Source: Bacteroidota bacterium (GTDB taxonomy: Bacteria > Bacteroidota > Ignavibacteria > Kryptoniales > JAKASW01). From it: 42,454 nucleotides of DNA. A program made the translations under genes and the position numbers. The notes beneath the pieces were generated by a model. That model was not told the DNA's origin and ran no database searches. It worked only from the letters and a program-made list of their open reading frames with translations. The stretch spans positions 1 through 42,454 of the forward strand of contig JAMCXB010000059.1 in NCBI GenBank assembly GCA_023480735.1, written 5' to 3'. Numbering within the stretch: position 1 is the stretch's first letter; every line of letters begins with the position of its first letter. Shown here piece after piece: positions 24,311-35,091 of the stretch.

Positions 24311-25609
24311 ATGATAAAACGTTACTCACCGGCAGAGATGAGCGCCGTCTGGAGTGAAGAAAATAAATTCAGAATTTGGCTCGACGTTGAGATCGCAGCG
24401 ATGGAATCACAAGCCGAACTGGGCAGAGTTCCCCATGAGGCGGTGCAAGAGGTGAAAGCAAAGGCGAAGTTCGACGTCGACAGAATTGAAGAAATCGAGC
24501 GGACGATAAAACATGATGTAATCGCGTTCCTGACAAACGTCAGCGAGAATGTCGGGCCTGCCGCGCGGTTTGTCCACCTCGGGATGACTTCTTCGGACGT
24601 ACTCGACACTTCATCGGCAATCCAGCTGAAACAGGCCGGAGAGATCATACTGAAAGATCTCGTCGACCTCCAGAAAATGATCGGCGAACTGAGCGTGAAA
24701 TATAAGGACACTCCGATGATAGGGCGAACGCACGGGATCCACGCAGAGCCGGTAACTTTCGGATTGAAGCTGGCAGTATGGTTCGATGAACTCGGGAGAG
24801 ACGTGAACCGGCTGAAGGACGCCAATGAAGAAATATCCGTGGCGAAGATCTCAGGCGCCGTTGGGACCTACTCGCATATTTCACCCGAAGTCGAAAAATA
24901 CGTGGCTGCAAAGTTTGGGCTCAAGCCCTCCATAGCCTCGACACAGGTCATTCAACGTGATCGGCATGCGCAGTTCATGACGACGCTGGCAGTAATTGCG
25001 GGTACGGTCGAGAAAATGGCGCTGGAAGTGCGGCATCTTCAAAGGACCGAGGTCCTGGAAGCGGAAGAACCGTTTACGAGGGGGCAGAAGGGATCCTCAG
25101 CAATGCCCCACAAGCGAAATCCGGTCAACGCGGAGAGAATCTGCGGGATGGCCCGCCTCGTCAGGTCTTACGCCATGTCAGCACTCGAGAATCAGGCGCT
25201 CTGGCATGAACGAGACATATCACATTCTTCGGTAGAGCGGGTCATATTCCCCGATGCTACGCTCGGATTGGATTTCATGATCAAAGAGTCCCAGAAGATC
25301 TTCAAGAGCTTCGTCGTGTACCCCGAAAAGATGCAGAAGAACCTGGATATCACGCACGGGCTTTTCTTCTCAGAAGACGTCCTGCTGAAGTTGATCGGGA
25401 AGGGCCTGACCAGGGAGCAGGCATATGCTTTGGTACAGAGAAACGCCATGCATTGCTGGGAAACAGGAGAAGATTTCCTGACCGCTCTTGCAAACGATCG
25501 TGAAGTAGCCGAAAGACTAACACGTCGCGAGCTGGAAGAAGTATTTGATCTAAGTGCTCTTCTAAAGAACGTCAATTACGTCTACAAAATGCTGGGACTC
25601 AAAGAGTGA
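24311..25609 (+). CDS. purB: Adenylosuccinate lyase
   Basis: A 432-residue member of the fumarase/aspartase superfamily that splits SAICAR and adenylosuccinate, releasing fumarate in purine synthesis. The superfamily signature GSSAMPHKRNP (261-271) includes the catalytic loop serine, and the catalytic histidine lies in GRTHGIHAEP (His141). TSSDVLDTSS at 93-102 is another conserved patch. Length is typical of the bacterial PurB of this class. The ATG follows the htrA stop by 3 bases, with AAGGTGA inside the end of htrA as ribosome site. The stop overlaps the GTG of the next gene (GTGA), which indicates translational coupling. Confidence 0.96.
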   Translation: MIKRYSPAEMSAVWSEENKFRIWLDVEIAAMESQAELGRVPHEAVQEVKAKAKFDVDRIEEIERTIKHDVIAFLTNVSENVGPAARFVHLGMTSSDVLDTSSAIQLKQAGEIILKDLVDLQKMIGELSVKYKDTPMIGRTHGIHAEPVTFGLKLAVWFDELGRDVNRLKDANEEISVAKISGAVGTYSHISPEVEKYVAAKFGLKPSIASTQVIQRDRHAQFMTTLAVIAGTVEKMALEVRHLQRTEVLEAEEPFTRGQKGSSAMPHKRNPVNAERICGMARLVRSYAMSALENQALWHERDISHSSVERVIFPDATLGLDFMIKESQKIFKSFVVYPEKMQKNLDITHGLFFSEDVLLKLIGKGLTREQAYALVQRNAMHCWETGEDFLTALANDREVAERLTRRELEEVFDLSALLKNVNYVYKMLGLKE

Positions 25610-25923
25610 AGACATCTTCGCTGTTGCAGAACAAATCGTTCCTGGTCTGGCTCGGAGGTTTTTACGGACTCCTGGTAGGTCTGACCATTGCAATGGCGGC
25701 ACAGATAACCTTTCTCAAGTTTTCACTGGGTCCGATAAAGTCCATAACACTCATAGTTCTTGCCGGGGGGTCGTCTGCGGCCGGGTCTCATTTGGTCAGC
25801 AGGCATCTTTTTCATGAAGATGAGCTGCTTCTGAGCAGACCGCTGCATTACATCTTGTTCTTCTCCCTGCTCCCAATATTAATTCTAATTCTGTCAATCA
25901 TTCTCTTCTTCAGTCCAAATTAG
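25606..25923 (+). CDS. Small three-helix membrane protein, unknown
   Basis: A 105-residue hydrophobic protein with three likely membrane helices: FLVWLGGFYGLLVGLTIAMA (13-32), SITLIVLAGGSSAAGSHLV (about 46-64) and YILFFSLLPILILILSIILF (about 82-101). It starts at a GTG that overlaps the purB stop by 4 bases, so translation is coupled. A short loop with His, Glu and Asp residues (HLFHEDELL) lies between helices two and three. I do not recognise a family. Its place inside an operon of purB and lysine catabolic genes gives no clear hint of its task. Confidence 0.75.
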   Translation: MKTSSLLQNKSFLVWLGGFYGLLVGLTIAMAAQITFLKFSLGPIKSITLIVLAGGSSAAGSHLVSRHLFHEDELLLSRPLHYILFFSLLPILILILSIILFFSPN

Positions 25924-25932
25924 GAGACCATC

Positions 25933-27444
25933 ATGGCGAAAGCTTTCAAAAATTTCATCGGCGGAAAGGAAAAAGACGCCGAATTGGGAAGAACGTTTGA
26001 AAATCGAAACCCTGCCGATTGGAGCGAAGTTGTCGGCATATTCCCGAAGAGCGATAAACGCGACGTAGATGCGGCCGTCGATGCTGCCAGGCAGGCATAC
26101 AGGGAGTGGAGTCTGTACCCTGCACCGAAGCGCGGCGATATCGTAAAGAAGGCTGGCGACATCATGGTGGCACGGAAGGAAGAACTTGCCCGAGAGATGA
26201 CACGCGAAATGGGAAAGGTTCTTCTCGAAACAGGCGGCGACGTCCAGGAAGGAATCGACACTGCTTACTACTCTGCAAGTGAAGGGCGTAGAATGTTCGG
26301 CGTAACAGCACCGAGCGAACTTCAGAACAAGTTCACGATGTCTATGAGAGTCCCCGTTGGAGTTGCAGGAGTAATAAGCCCGTGGAACTTTCCAATGGCA
26401 ATTCCGACCTGGAAGATCTTCCCTGCGCTGGTGTCTGGCGACACGATCGTATTTAAACCCGCCTCAGATACCCCGAAGACTGCTGCGACGCTGGTTGAGA
26501 TTCTCGTCGAGGCGGGCGTGCCGGACGGAGTCATCAATATCGTTCACGGCGGCGGCAACGAGGTCGGCATTGCGATAGTTGAGCATCAGGATGTGGAACT
26601 GATCAGCTTCACGGGCTCAACGGCGGTCGGGAAGAAGATTTCAGAAATTGCGTCGAAGTCTCTCAAGCGCGTATCACTCGAACTAGGCGGAAAGAATGCG
26701 GAGATCGTCATGGAGGATGCCAACCTAGAACTCGCGCTCGATGGAATCCTCTGGGGTGCGTTCGGGACAACGGGACAGCGATGCACCGCGACGAGCCGAC
26801 TGATACTTCACGAAAAAATATATGATAAGTTCCTGGACATGCTTGCCGAAAGGGTCTCCCGCTTGAAACTGGGTAACGGATTGGATGAGTCTGTGGAGAT
26901 CGGGCCATGCGTCAACGAGGCTCAACGAGAAAAAGTGCATTCTTACACGGAGATCGGTAAGAAGGAAGGCGCAAAGCTGGTAATTGGAGGTGAGTTCGCA
27001 AAAGGCGGCGAACTCGACAAGGGGTGGTTCTACAAACCGACGATCTTTGCGGATGTCACACCCGACATGACGATAGCCCGCGAAGAGATATTCGGTCCGG
27101 TTCTATCGGTGCTCAAAGCAAGATCGATCGAGCATGCTATAGAAGTACTCAACGGAACAATTTACGGACTGAGCTCTGCCGTATACACCAGAAATATAAA
27201 CGATGCTTTCACGGCAATTCGTGACATAAAGGCTGGCATCACCTACATCAATGCCCCAACAATAGGCGCCGAGACCCATATGCCCTTCGGAGGTGTGAAA
27301 CAAACCGGCAATGGACATCGGGAGGGCGGTGCAAGCGCATTCGATTTCTTCACGGAGACTAAGACAGTCTATGTTGATTATAGCGACAAGCTGCAGCGAG
27401 CACAAATAGACACTTATCGGGATCCCGAAGGGGCCACAAACTAA
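25933..27444 (+). CDS. Aldehyde dehydrogenase, probable aminoadipate-semialdehyde dehydrogenase
   Basis: A 503-residue NAD(P)-dependent aldehyde dehydrogenase. Conserved residues are in place: Asn152 in VISPWNFPMAIP, Lys175 in FKPASDTPKT, Glu250 in SLELGGKN and the nucleophile Cys284 in TTGQRCTATSR. The family is broad, but the next gene, 18 bases downstream, is lysine 6-aminotransferase, whose product 2-aminoadipate 6-semialdehyde (in equilibrium with piperideine-6-carboxylate) is the obvious substrate. It would be oxidised to 2-aminoadipate. Assignment of substrate is thus by context. It begins 9 bases after the small membrane protein, with GGAGA before the ATG. Confidence 0.9.
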   Translation: MAKAFKNFIGGKEKDAELGRTFENRNPADWSEVVGIFPKSDKRDVDAAVDAARQAYREWSLYPAPKRGDIVKKAGDIMVARKEELAREMTREMGKVLLETGGDVQEGIDTAYYSASEGRRMFGVTAPSELQNKFTMSMRVPVGVAGVISPWNFPMAIPTWKIFPALVSGDTIVFKPASDTPKTAATLVEILVEAGVPDGVINIVHGGGNEVGIAIVEHQDVELISFTGSTAVGKKISEIASKSLKRVSLELGGKNAEIVMEDANLELALDGILWGAFGTTGQRCTATSRLILHEKIYDKFLDMLAERVSRLKLGNGLDESVEIGPCVNEAQREKVHSYTEIGKKEGAKLVIGGEFAKGGELDKGWFYKPTIFADVTPDMTIAREEIFGPVLSVLKARSIEHAIEVLNGTIYGLSSAVYTRNINDAFTAIRDIKAGITYINAPTIGAETHMPFGGVKQTGNGHREGGASAFDFFTETKTVYVDYSDKLQRAQIDTYRDPEGATN

Positions 27445-27462
27445 ACTCTTTTAAGGTGTGAT

Positions 27463-28863
27463 ATGACAATAATCAAAGCTCAGGAAACAAAAGAACGTAC
27501 AACCGGCATCGCCGACCTGGCTTATTCTTCTCAAATCAAGCCGGATCAGGTCATGGACGTCCTGAGGAAGCACATGCTGGTCGATGGATTTGATGTAATC
27601 TTCGACCTGAAGAATAGCAGGGGATCATACGTTTTCGATTCGAAAAGGAAGAAATACTTCCTCGATTTTTTCACTTTTTTCGCTTCCTCCCCCATTGGTT
27701 TCAACCACCCAAAGATGACGACGACGGAATTTATGGAGAAGCTTGCTTATGTTTCATTGTCCAAGCCCTCCAGCTCCGATTCTTATACAGTCGAGATGGC
27801 GGAGTTCATGGACACTTTCTCGAAAATTGCCATCCCTGATTATTTGCCACATGCTTTTCTGATCGAGGGGGGCGCACTGGCAGTAGAAAATGCGTTGAAG
27901 GCGGCTTTCGATTACAGAATGAGGAAGAATCTGGAAAGCGGTTATTACATCTCGGATAGGGATGAGAATAAGATGAAGATCATCCATTTTAGGAGAGCCT
28001 TTCACGGACGTAGCGGCTACACGCTTTCTCTTACAAACACGGACCCGACGAAAACAAAGTACTATCCGAAATTCGATTGGCCGCGAATCCACAATCCTTC
28101 GGTCCGATTCCCGCTCACGGATGAAAATCTCCAGTTTGTCAAACAGGAAGAAGAAATAGCACTCAACCAAATAAAGCAGGCAATAGCCGAATTTCGAAAT
28201 GACATTGCCGCCCTGATAATCGAGCCAATTCAAGCCGAGGGGGGTGACAATCACTTCCGTAAGGAATTCTTCGTACGCCTCCGGGAGATTTGCTCCGAGA
28301 ATGATATAATCATGATTATGGACGAAGTCCAGACAGGGGTCGGATTGACCGGCAAGATGTGGGCGCACCAGCATTATGTAAAACCGGATGCAATATCCTT
28401 CGGGAAGAAAACACAGGTTTGCGGAGTACTTGCCGGAAACAAATTCGATGAAGTCAAAGAAAATGCTTTCAATACCCCGGGCAGGCTCAACAGCACCTGG
28501 GGCGGAAACCTGGTTGATATGGTACGCTTCACAAAGTTCCTGCAGATCATCCGCGAGGAAGAACTGGTGGACAATGCCTCTAAAGTCGGGGATTACCTGC
28601 TTAACAAGCTGAGAGAGATCGAAACAGAGTTTCCCAACCTGGTCGCCAATTCGCGCGGACTCGGGCTGTTCTGCGCTTTTGATCTTCCTTCACCTGACAA
28701 GAGACTCGAACTGCGTCGGAGAGTGTTTGAGAAGGATCTCCTTCTTATCGGGTGCGGCGAACGAACCATTCGCTTCAGACCGCCCCTCAACCTGAGCAAA
28801 TCCGAAGTCGATGAAGGCATTGGCATTATAAGAGAATCGCTTGCTGAGATGAGCGCAAGTTGA
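27463..28863 (+). CDS. lat: L-lysine 6-transaminase (LAT)
   Basis: A 466-residue class III PLP aminotransferase of the lysine 6-aminotransferase type. It moves the epsilon-amino group of lysine to 2-oxoglutarate, giving 2-aminoadipate 6-semialdehyde and glutamate. The PLP lysine is Lys315 in ISFGKKTQVCG, a motif characteristic of LAT. Asp287 in MIMDEVQTGVG binds the pyridine nitrogen, and FHGRSGYTLSLTNTDP is typical of the subgroup. In actinomycetes LAT feeds antibiotic synthesis or stationary-phase metabolism; here its neighbour is the matching dehydrogenase, so lysine breakdown to aminoadipate is the likely role. It is the last gene of the htrA-purB-orf-aldh-lat run and ends 32 bases before a terminator hairpin. 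Confidence 0.93.
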   Translation: MTIIKAQETKERTTGIADLAYSSQIKPDQVMDVLRKHMLVDGFDVIFDLKNSRGSYVFDSKRKKYFLDFFTFFASSPIGFNHPKMTTTEFMEKLAYVSLSKPSSSDSYTVEMAEFMDTFSKIAIPDYLPHAFLIEGGALAVENALKAAFDYRMRKNLESGYYISDRDENKMKIIHFRRAFHGRSGYTLSLTNTDPTKTKYYPKFDWPRIHNPSVRFPLTDENLQFVKQEEEIALNQIKQAIAEFRNDIAALIIEPIQAEGGDNHFRKEFFVRLREICSENDIIMIMDEVQTGVGLTGKMWAHQHYVKPDAISFGKKTQVCGVLAGNKFDEVKENAFNTPGRLNSTWGGNLVDMVRFTKFLQIIREEELVDNASKVGDYLLNKLREIETEFPNLVANSRGLGLFCAFDLPSPDKRLELRRRVFEKDLLLIGCGERTIRFRPPLNLSKSEVDEGIGIIRESLAEMSAS

Positions 28864-28895
28864 CATAATTCGACTTAGGGAATCGTTTTACGAAT

Positions 28896-28931
28896 AAAGC
28901 CGCGGTTCGAGTACTTCCGAACTGCGGCTTT
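28896..28931 (+). terminator. Terminator-like hairpin after lat
   Basis: AAAGCCGCGGTTCG (28896-28909) pairs with CGAACTGCGGCTTT (28918-28931), a 14-base stem with one G-T pair and an 8-base loop, followed by AACGTTTCTT. With the AAA on one side and T-rich sequence on the other it may work in both directions, for lat and for the convergent sensor gene. Confidence 0.75.
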
Positions 28932-28971
28932 AACGTTTCTTGTCAACCGCTACAGAGAGAATCCCGGGTTT

Positions 28972-30621
28972 TCAAGTATCGAGTTTCTTATATGAGACGT
29001 CATGCACCGATACAAAGATGCCCAGAGGCTTACCCGATTCATTACGATAGACTGAGGCGTTACACAAAACATCGGTCTGATTTCCGGAACGACTGTTAAC
29101 CGTAAGCCGGCAGTCTCCGACAAATCCGTTGGAGAGTGCTCCCGCTAGCCCCGCACGGGCCTTCACCGGCTCTGTAAAATAATCGGCGAAGTCTGTACCG
29201 ACCAATTCTGCCTTGGTTCGCCCCGTAGCCTTCTCGGCGGCATTATTCGCGTCAATAATTTTCCCCTCATGGTTGACGGCAAGAAGCGGATCCAAACTCG
29301 CTTCAATGAGGCTCCGGACATACAGTCGTGTCGCGTGCGTATCTTTCTCCGCTTCAGATTCTGCCGTTCTTGTCCGCAGAGCAATGGTGGCAAAAGCCAT
29401 GATATCTGCAAGTTCTCCCAACAGTCGGTTTTCTTCTTCGTCGAAAGCTCCTAATGATTTCGAGTAGACCATCAGGGCTCCGTACACTTCTGCACCATTC
29501 TTCAGAGGAAACGTCGCGGATGATCGGAACCCCATTTCCAGCGCACGATACCGCCACGGATCAAACCCCGGCTATGTTTTCGTATCGTTCACAATAACGG
29601 GCTGACCCGTCCGAATAACTGTCCCCGTCGGTCCCCGTCCTCTTTCGTTATCGCCCCAGGAGATGTCGGCGTGATTCACATAATCGCCATCCGTGCCTGC
29701 CATGACAATAGGCTTAACGCTCTTCTGCTCGTCGTGCTGGGCATAGCCCACCCAGGCAAGTTTGTGGCCGCCCATTTCAACAATCGTCCGGCATACCTCA
29801 TGCAAGAGCTGTGTTTCCTCTGTCGTGCGTATCACGACATTGTTGCATGCATTGATCATCTTAAGTGAACGATTGGCCCGTGCGAGTGCCGTTTCCTCAA
29901 GCCTCGCCTTGTAAATGTAAGCTGAAACTGTTCCGCTGACGAAACTCGCCAGGGCAACTGAGAAGAGCACGACGACGATGCCAAATACTGCAAACGTCCT
30001 TATTCGAGCCTGAGTTGTCTCTTCAGTCTGTCTGACCATCTCTCTGGCCTGAGATATCTCATCGTCTTCAAGTTCGTTTAAGATAACGCGCATCCTCTGA
30101 TACCGCGTTTCCTGAATGCCGAGGAACGCACTTCTCGCCTCCTTCTTTCGGCCTTGATCCCGAAGTTGCACAATCTGGCCGTCTCGTTCCCTCTGATACT
30201 GGTCCCGCAAATCGATGAACTCGCCAAGTTTAGCGGATTCATAAGGGTCGTTACGAAGTCTGAGAATGAGTTTGTTGATAATTTCATAGTCACTCTTGGT
30301 CCTCTGTCCAAGATCCTCCAACCACAAATCACATTCCGAACTGTCGCTCTCCAGGAGCATTGCAATATCGAGCCTCTCTGCGTTCAGATTGGATTTCAAA
30401 GCAGGCAGATCTATGACGTTCGCGAACACTTCATCAAACAATGCTCTTTCAGAAACCTGAACCTCATGAATCCCGGAATAAGCCGATACAACAACCGCAA
30501 TGAAAAGGGCAACTATCAATCCAAATCCGATGAGAAGTCTTGCCTTAAGCAGGGTTGTGCCCGACCACCCCCCGTAACCAAACAATCGAACTTTCTCCGT
30601 CACCCGCTTGAGAATTCCCAT
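28972..30621 (-). pseudogene. 4HB-GAF-PAS sensor protein interrupted by in-frame TAG
   Basis: Read from ATG 30621 (AGGAG before it), the protein has a membrane helix (about 28-50), a periplasmic four-helix-bundle sensor (about 50-200, rich in Glu and Arg), a second helix (FGIVVVLFSVALASFVSG) and a GAF domain. In the middle of the GAF, after QPVIVNDTKT, stands a TAG (29572-29574). The same frame continues perfectly with PGFDPWRYRALEMGFRSSAT, the rest of the GAF and a PAS domain (SLIEASLDPLLAVNHEGKII). It ends at 28972 right after the PAS cap. With read-through it would be 549 residues. Besides the nonsense codon, no kinase or other output domain is present. It lies 10 bases after another kinase-less sensor. 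Either a recent mutation, a sequencing error, or two separate half-proteins. Confidence 0.7.
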
Positions 30622-30631
30622 ACTACCTCTC

Positions 30632-32410
30632 CTATGACTTTTCACGATCAGTAACATCCTGCAAAGTCCCGACTGAGCGAATAGGACGCCCGGTGTTGTC
30701 GTAGAAAGTGGTGAATTGCTGCATCACCAATTTGGTCCTTCCGTCTCTCAGCAGCATACGGTGAGAAATGTGACTTGACGTTCTGTCATCAATCGATTTC
30801 TTATATATCCGCTCCACAGAAGGCCGATCATCCTGATGAATCATACCCAGAAATTCGTCGAATGTACCGATGAACTCGTTTGGTTCGAGCTCAAGAATCA
30901 TAAGCAGTTCATCAGAGCAACTGAATTTGTTCGTCAGCAGATCGAGCCTCCAATTACCCAGATGAGCAAGATTCTGAGCTTCCCTCAATGTCTCTTCACT
31001 CTCCACCAATGCCTCTAACACGCGCTTCCGATCGGTTATGTCGAGACTTAGGACGAAGATTCCTTCGGGGACCGGGTTGACAATGAACTCATACCAGTTA
31101 ATTGTTCCGTCAAGAAACACAAACTTCGACTCAAATTCCTGTGGAATCGACTCCAGCATGCAGCTACGATACCTGGCAAATACCTCGGTGTCTTCGACGC
31201 CGGGGTACATCTCCATCATCGTATGCCCAATAAGATTCTCTTTCTTCTGACGGCCATGCCTGGCCGCTGCATCGTTAACATACAGATACGTCCAATCAGA
31301 ACCGATGATCATGCATCCTTCTATCATATTGTCAAGAGCCTGACGGAAGCGCTCCTCGGATCTCTGCAGTTCTTCCTCGGCCTGCTTTCGATCGGTTATG
31401 TCCTCGGCTATTCCACCGACCTGTAAGATCCTGTTTTCTTCCGAGCGAAGCACAAATCCGTGATCGGCTATCCATCTAATCTCTCCGGTCGGTTTGACAA
31501 GACGATACTCGACATCGTACTTGGAGCCGGGAATGCCTAGAGTCCAATTGGAGTAGTCCTCTATGATTCTGGCACGGTCATCGATATAAATAGAGTCGGT
31601 CCAGATTCGTGGACTGCGGTAAAGGTCGGAAACCGGCCTTCCCCACACTCGCTCAAAGGCGGGATTGACATACAGAATTAACTCCGGGTGAAGACTCGAT
31701 ATCCAGAATACTTGTTCTGAGGCTTCGGCGAATCCCCGAAACCTCTCCTCTCCCTCCTCATGAGCCTTGACCGATTGTAGCCTCCTTGTGTCCTCGTCTA
31801 TCCGATCGAGTGCAACCGAAATATCGACGGCAATCTCTTCCAGAATCGATACCTCCTTCTGCCCGAACACGTTTGCCTCCCCTGAATAGACGTTCAGGGT
31901 TCCGCACACCTCTCCCTTGCATCTAAATGGGAAAGCCGCCGATGAACGGATGCCTGCTTTTTTACCCGATTCCCACCAGGGTCTCGTGCGTTCATCCGAC
32001 CGGAAGTCGTTGCATACAAAAGACTTACCCTCGCGGAGCGCAGTTCCGGTCGGGCCCTTCCCCAGAGCATCCTCGTCGACAGTGACCCTTATGCCGATCA
32101 AATACTTCTCTGCGGTTTGACCCGAAAATGCAGCCGGGACTACGATGTGGGTTCTAGGATTCAGCCACCCCATCCAGGTGATTATGTAACCACCGTGCCG
32201 CACCATCACATCACAGACTTGTTCAAGCAGTTCCTCGCGTGAACGCAGTCTCAACAGCGCCTGATTGACTTTGGCCAGAGCCCCTTGCAGGCGGGAAATA
32301 CGTCCGCTCTCATCCATGGCAGAGCCAGAACCATCCGGCTGCCAGCCTTCGGTGGACGACTCCCCATTAAGGGATAATATAAGAGCCCTAAATGGAAAAT
32401 TAAGATTCAT
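30632..32410 (-). CDS. GAF-PAS-PAS-PAS sensor protein without output domain
   Basis: A 592-residue cytoplasmic protein: GAF at about 45-200 (GPTGTALREGKSFVCNDF, GIRSSAAFPF), PAS1 at about 220-345 ending GGIAEDITDRKQAEEEL, PAS2 at about 348-465 ending LSLDITDRKR and PAS3 at about 475-590 ending VGTLQDVTDREKS at the stop. Such arrays normally lead into a histidine kinase or GGDEF domain; here the protein stops directly after the last PAS cap. It could act as a partner that senses and docks onto a kinase, or it may be the remains of a longer gene. The start at ATG 32410 has only a weak ribosome site; the true start could be Met32. The next gene begins 10 bases downstream. Confidence 0.85.
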   Translation of the reverse strand: MNLNFPFRALILSLNGESSTEGWQPDGSGSAMDESGRISRLQGALAKVNQALLRLRSREELLEQVCDVMVRHGGYIITWMGWLNPRTHIVVPAAFSGQTAEKYLIGIRVTVDEDALGKGPTGTALREGKSFVCNDFRSDERTRPWWESGKKAGIRSSAAFPFRCKGEVCGTLNVYSGEANVFGQKEVSILEEIAVDISVALDRIDEDTRRLQSVKAHEEGEERFRGFAEASEQVFWISSLHPELILYVNPAFERVWGRPVSDLYRSPRIWTDSIYIDDRARIIEDYSNWTLGIPGSKYDVEYRLVKPTGEIRWIADHGFVLRSEENRILQVGGIAEDITDRKQAEEELQRSEERFRQALDNMIEGCMIIGSDWTYLYVNDAAARHGRQKKENLIGHTMMEMYPGVEDTEVFARYRSCMLESIPQEFESKFVFLDGTINWYEFIVNPVPEGIFVLSLDITDRKRVLEALVESEETLREAQNLAHLGNWRLDLLTNKFSCSDELLMILELEPNEFIGTFDEFLGMIHQDDRPSVERIYKKSIDDRTSSHISHRMLLRDGRTKLVMQQFTTFYDNTGRPIRSVGTLQDVTDREKS

Positions 32411-32711
32411 AGCATTCCACTTTGTCCGATCACATGGTGCTTTCGCAATGCGTCGTTTCGCTGCGAGATTGGAATCACATGGAGTTGCTCGACCAACTGG
32501 ACGTGCCTGGCTCGGAACGGCTGAGGTTGCTTCGCTTAACAGAAAGCAACTAAGCCCGCATTAACCCGCACCTGCCCATATCGTCCTGACAGACAAAGAT
32601 ACTGGTGATACTCTCGAAAATCAAGGAGAGGGGAAAAGCGGCGTGAGACACAGTCCTGTGTGGCGGATCAAGCGGATAGTTACATGGTGGGACTACTGAA
32701 GTGATAACCCC
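32411..32711. other. Intergenic region, no gene seen
   Basis: About 300 bases between the GAF-PAS sensor start and the obg stop. No domain-bearing frame or clear hairpin was found. It should contain the promoter of the sensor operon. Confidence 0.5.
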
Positions 32712-33725
<1,014 letters not shown>

Positions 33726-33831
33726 TTATCCAGCCATGAAACTGGAGTGTACTTAACAATAATCTGTTCCCCTCGCATCACAGTGCCTCCCTCGACTCTA
33801 TCATTTTCTCATCCGTCCGACTGTCGGGCAC

Positions 33832-35091
33832 TTAGAACTTAACCCCCGGATTCCTCACCGCGCGAAATTTGGCACTGACCACGTCCGTGAAAGCAACTGC
33901 GTATTTTGAAAAAGGATCGATCTCGTTGTCGATAAAAATCCCTTCGAGAATCTTGGACGCCCGTTCCCAACTGGGGCTCTCGTCGAGTTTGTGTACTGCA
34001 ACTTGATACCCCGATCTGCTTCCGTGAAAAATCTTTTTAACTATTTTGCTCTCCAATTTTGCCGACATGATGGTTCTAATCGAGGGAGTTGTACTCTTCG
34101 GCTCCTTGGGTGCAGGTTCGGCAGTTTCCGATAGCTGTTGATCCATCGGTTTCGCTTCTGCGCTGGGAAGCCCGGACGGTACCGGCACCGCTTCAGGTTG
34201 CTTTTCTCCGGCCTCCTCGCTTAAGCCTGGTACTTCTACCTCCTGCGGCATGAACGGATTCGTCACCGTCTGTCTCTCGAAAGTACGAAATTCTTTGGGC
34301 GGTTCCTCCGGATTCTTGAGAACCGCAATCTTCTGGTCCACATCCCTAGAGGTCGCCTCAAGGATCATCGAAAGTGTGGCACTATCGAGGGACTGGATGT
34401 TTTTCAGCTCCTTGGCAAACTCGAGCCTGTCGACAATCTCGGGAGACATCTTGTCACGAAAGAAAAGTATGAGGGCATCCGTGGGAACCCGGTCGCTCCC
34501 GGTCGAGAATCTAAATAGATCGAAAATCGCGGAAGTAAGATTGGCAGCCTTCGGGGGAAGGGCACCCAGAAGGTGTTCGTCTATCTTTGCATGGAGCTGC
34601 CTCCAGGTCTCCATATCGAGCACTTCCTTCTTGTGAAACTCCAGATACTCAAGTATCCCCTTCGGATAATAGGAGTAATCACCGAGGAAACGCGACGTTT
34701 TCTCGATGATTTCCCTGTTCACCTTCATTTCGCCCTTGAACAGGAACTTCTCTAACGTCCATCTCGGACGAATGACGTAATTAAAAATGAACTTCGACGC
34801 CCTGTCTGTCAGCTCCAGGAACTCCTCCCGCGAGAACTCGAAAGAATTCTTCAGGACATGACGGATCTCTTTTAGCAGGCTCTTGATCTCCAGCCTGGAG
34901 AAATCAAACTTCCCCGTCTTGCTCTTCTCCAGGTCTTCCTTATCAATGATTTCTTTCACCTCGGCCTCAGCAAATTTCCTGAAGCTCTCGGGAAGCTCAA
35001 CATCGGTCATCAATGCGCTGAGCGAGACATGATCGCCCGTATAACGCTTCGTGATGTTGAACGCGTAGTTGGAAATCTCTTTTTCAAACAT
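33832..35091 (-). CDS. Conserved-looking protein of unknown function
   Basis: A 419-residue soluble protein without signal or membrane segments. Residues 1-270 are predicted helical and charged (EVKEIIDKEDLEKSKTGK, SLLKEIRHVLKNSFEFSREE). Residues about 275-340 form a Pro/Glu-rich linker (EKQPEAVPVPSGLPSAEAKP). A compact C-terminal domain follows (MSAKLESKIVKKIFHGSRSG to the end), in which YQVAVHKLDESPSWERASKI is a regular pattern. The ATG shares one base with the stop of the large TPR gene (TAATG), which implies translational coupling and a joint function. I do not recognise the family; it could be specific to the FCB lineage. Confidence 0.8.
   Translation of the reverse strand: MFEKEISNYAFNITKRYTGDHVSLSALMTDVELPESFRKFAEAEVKEIIDKEDLEKSKTGKFDFSRLEIKSLLKEIRHVLKNSFEFSREEFLELTDRASKFIFNYVIRPRWTLEKFLFKGEMKVNREIIEKTSRFLGDYSYYPKGILEYLEFHKKEVLDMETWRQLHAKIDEHLLGALPPKAANLTSAIFDLFRFSTGSDRVPTDALILFFRDKMSPEIVDRLEFAKELKNIQSLDSATLSMILEATSRDVDQKIAVLKNPEEPPKEFRTFERQTVTNPFMPQEVEVPGLSEEAGEKQPEAVPVPSGLPSAEAKPMDQQLSETAEPAPKEPKSTTPSIRTIMSAKLESKIVKKIFHGSRSGYQVAVHKLDESPSWERASKILEGIFIDNEIDPFSKYAVAFTDVVSAKFRAVRNPGVKF

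Noticed and set aside
29572-29574. Genome-wide recoding of TAG as a sense codon
   Set aside because: Rho (22308-22310) and the DprA-like gene end in TAG at the expected family positions, so TAG works as a normal stop; the sensor TAG is better seen as a nonsense mutation or an error.
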